This document shows positions 62,145-64,000 of a stretch of 64,000 nucleotides of DNA, piece by piece. The notes below the pieces were generated by a model that was not told the DNA's origin, made no database searches, and worked only from the letters and a program-made list of their open reading frames with translations. The DNA comes from Psoroptes ovis (Eukaryota > Arthropoda > Arachnida > Sarcoptiformes > Psoroptidae), in assembly GCA_002943765.1 (NCBI GenBank), contig PQWQ01000016.1:992001-1056000 (forward strand), read 5' to 3'. Each line of letters opens with the position of its first letter. The first letter of the stretch is position 1. Both the position numbers and the translations under genes were made by a program.

Positions 62145-63433
62145 TTAGGTTGTCAAATATCTCCCTTCCGCCTTTTTGTCTTTTGAATTTCGCGGCTATG
62201 TCCAAAGCGCTACAGAGCTCGTATCTGGCAATACTATACATCATTTGAAAGCTCTTGACATAACCTATAAAATGACGCTATGCATGATTAGTTAGTGGAT
62301 ATTGCGTTCAACAGTTATAGACGTGTAAACATGGAGTTCACTAACGCCGAAATTCGCGCTATTTTAAAGTTTTCCTTCGTTAAAGGCAAATCCGCTAGAG
62401 AAACGTTCCGTGAAATTAATGATGTTTTGGGGGATGGTACTCTATCACTTAGAACCGCGGAGGAATGGTTTCGACGATTCAGAGCCGGTGAAAACGACAC
62501 CATGGATAAGCCAGCCGGCGGAAGACCTGTGACGACAAATACCGATCAAATCATGGAATACATCGAGTTAGACCGGCATGTGGCATCTCGTGACATCGCT
62601 CAGGAGATGGGAGTTAGTCACCAAACCATTTTAAACCATCTGCAGAAGGCTGGATACAAAAAAAAGCTTGATGTTTGGGTGCCGCATGATTTGACGCAAA
62701 AAAACCTTCTGGACCGAATCAACGCCTGCGATATGCTGCTGAAACGGAACGAACTCGACCCATTCTTGAAGCGGATGGTGACTGGCGACGAAAAATGGAT
62801 CACATACGACAATATCCAGCGAAAACGGTCGTGGTCGAAGGCCGGTGAGTCGTCCCAAACAGTGGCCAAGCCGGGATTGACGGCCAGGAAGGTTTTGCTG
62901 TGTGTTTGGTGGGATTGGAAGGGAATCATCCACTATGAGCTGCTCCCACATGGCCAGACGCTTAATTCTACCATCTACTGCGAACAACTGGACCGCTTGA
63001 AGCAGGCGATCGACCAGAAGCGTCCAGAATTGGCCAACAGAAAGGGTGTAGTGTTCCACCAGGACAACGCCAAACCACACACTTCGTTGATGACTCGTCA
63101 GAAGCTACGGGAGCTCGGATGGGAGGTTTTATCGCATCCACCATATAGCCCGGACATAGCACCAAGTGATTACCACTTGTTCCTGTCCATGGCGAACGCC
63201 CTTGGTGGTGTAAAGTTGAACTCAAAAGAAGATTGTGAAAAGTGGCTGTCCGAGTTCTTCGCAAATAAGGAGGGGGGCTTCTACGAGGGAGGTATTATGC
63301 AGTTGCCGTCTAGATGGCAACAGATTATCGAACAAAACGGCGCATATTTGAACTAAATCCGATCACTGTAACGCTTTTTATAAAGCATTGAATAAAGAGC
63401 AAAAAAGCGGAAGGGAGATATTTGACAACCTAA
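62145..63433 (+). mobile_element. Complete mariner transposon (DD34D), 1289 bp
   Basis: Flanked by TA on both sides (62143-62144, 63434-63435). The 27-bp terminal inverted repeats (62145-62171 and 63407-63433) match perfectly and start TTAGGTTGTCAAATATCTCC. The element encloses one open transposase gene in the same direction as the plexin. Its composition is much richer in G and C than the intron around it. Perfect ends and an open frame indicate recent insertion. Confidence 0.95.
62331..63356 (+). CDS. Mariner transposase, intact
   Basis: It has 341 codons from the ATG at 62331 (MEFTNAEIRAIL), the usual mariner start and length. An upstream in-frame ATG at 62295 would add 12 residues unlike the family. 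The N-terminal half holds two helix-turn-helix units that bind the terminal repeats (one near 15-50, one near 86-107, ASRDIAQEMGVSHQTI). The linker motif is WVPHDL at 116-121. Catalytic residues are Asp153 (VTGDEKWI), Asp245 (HQDNAKPH) and Asp280 (SPDIAPSDYHLF), with 34 residues between the last two, the DD34D signature. No stop or frameshift interrupts it. The protein cuts and pastes its own element at TA sites. Codon use is far richer in G and C than the host genes, consistent with horizontal arrival. Activity is plausible, not shown. Confidence 0.96.
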   Translation: MEFTNAEIRAILKFSFVKGKSARETFREINDVLGDGTLSLRTAEEWFRRFRAGENDTMDKPAGGRPVTTNTDQIMEYIELDRHVASRDIAQEMGVSHQTILNHLQKAGYKKKLDVWVPHDLTQKNLLDRINACDMLLKRNELDPFLKRMVTGDEKWITYDNIQRKRSWSKAGESSQTVAKPGLTARKVLLCVWWDWKGIIHYELLPHGQTLNSTIYCEQLDRLKQAIDQKRPELANRKGVVFHQDNAKPHTSLMTRQKLRELGWEVLSHPPYSPDIAPSDYHLFLSMANALGGVKLNSKEDCEKWLSEFFANKEGGFYEGGIMQLPSRWQQIIEQNGAYLN

Positions 63434-64000
63434 TATATATAAGCTTTTATATCCAATATATATTGAATCGATGATGCTTTTCGAATCAATTTGAGAGTTG
63501 GGGTACCCATTCAAACACACACACAATTTGCCATTTCTATGGATTCAATGAATGATTTAGCCAAGGCCGTGTGTTTACTTTTCACACACACACACACACA
63601 CACATGCACATCAAATTTTGTAAATGTTGCAAAGCTTCAAATGTGTGTGTTTGGCCAAAAAAAAAAGCAATAAAAGATAATGTTTTACACCATTCTCTTT
63701 GTCTGATTGTTTGATGAAATAATGTCGCATATTACAAAATAATATTCACTTTAATTGTTTTCAAAGGCATTTCAATAGTTTCAAATAGTATAGTTTGAAT
63801 TGAATTGGGCCATAAATTTGGATAAACTAATAGCGTTCCACAGGGTTATTTATAATATATGAAATGAATGTTGCTGTTTTATATTATATTTGAAAGGCTT
63901 CCAGAAATATGAGTCATATATGGCCATTTGACATGGATCGAATGACTCATATTGTTGTTGTTGTTATGATGATAATGATGACCAATAACCATTTGAATAT
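63434..64000 (+). other. Plexin intron 1, part after the mariner
   Basis: AT-rich sequence with (CA)n at about 63584-63603 and a (TTG)n run near 63950. I see no second plexin exon before the edge. Confidence 0.5.

Noticed and set aside
62631..63080. A 149-codon minus-strand frame
   Set aside because: Antisense shadow of the mariner transposase.
1..64000. CRISPR arrays or bacterial operons
   Set aside because: The tandem repeats are microsatellites without unique spacers, and genes have spliceosomal introns.

Overview
The window is eukaryotic nuclear DNA from a small, strongly AT-rich arthropod genome. Genes have short introns (59-88 bp, one of 221 bp) with GT/AG borders. Proteins carry long Gln, Asn, Ser and His tracts, and the spacers are packed with TTCA/TGAA, ATC/GAT, AAT and CA microsatellites. 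This style fits an astigmatan (dust-mite-like) mite best; that is an inference from style and gene content, not a search result.

Layout. (1) 1-1479, minus strand: the 5' part of a membrane-anchored, degenerate tubulin-tyrosine-ligase-like (TTLL) protein, running off the left edge. (2) 1480-32714: about 31 kb with no gene I can defend. It is a mosaic of simple repeats with six mariner-type MITEs, several palindromes and two copies of an unnamed repeat-like element. (3) 32715-34600, plus: a five-exon secreted M14 zinc carboxypeptidase, A-type. (4) 34818-48425, plus: a tandem duplication of GCN2 (eIF2alpha kinase 4), two full genes of 1530 and 1544 codons, each with RWD, pseudokinase, kinase and HisRS-like regions. 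The kinase halves have diverged, but a 542-bp stretch over the HisRS-like start is identical, which suggests recent gene conversion. A third, orphan copy of the 5' leader lies between the two genes. (5) 49748-52788, plus: a four-exon RSBN1/DPY-21-family JmjC protein. (6) 52789-60392: a repeat-rich spacer. (7) 60393 to the right edge, plus: the first coding exon of a plexin (sema domain). The following intron holds a complete GC-rich mariner transposon (62145-63433) with intact TIRs and an open DD34D transposase.

The genes are not an operon or pathway; they are ordinary neighbours. The notable biology is the GCN2 pair (amino-acid-starvation sensing) with patchy sequence homogenisation and a spare leader exon, a TTLL protein that appears to have lost its catalytic residues, and a young mariner beside twelve short MITEs whose ends point to a different transposase source.
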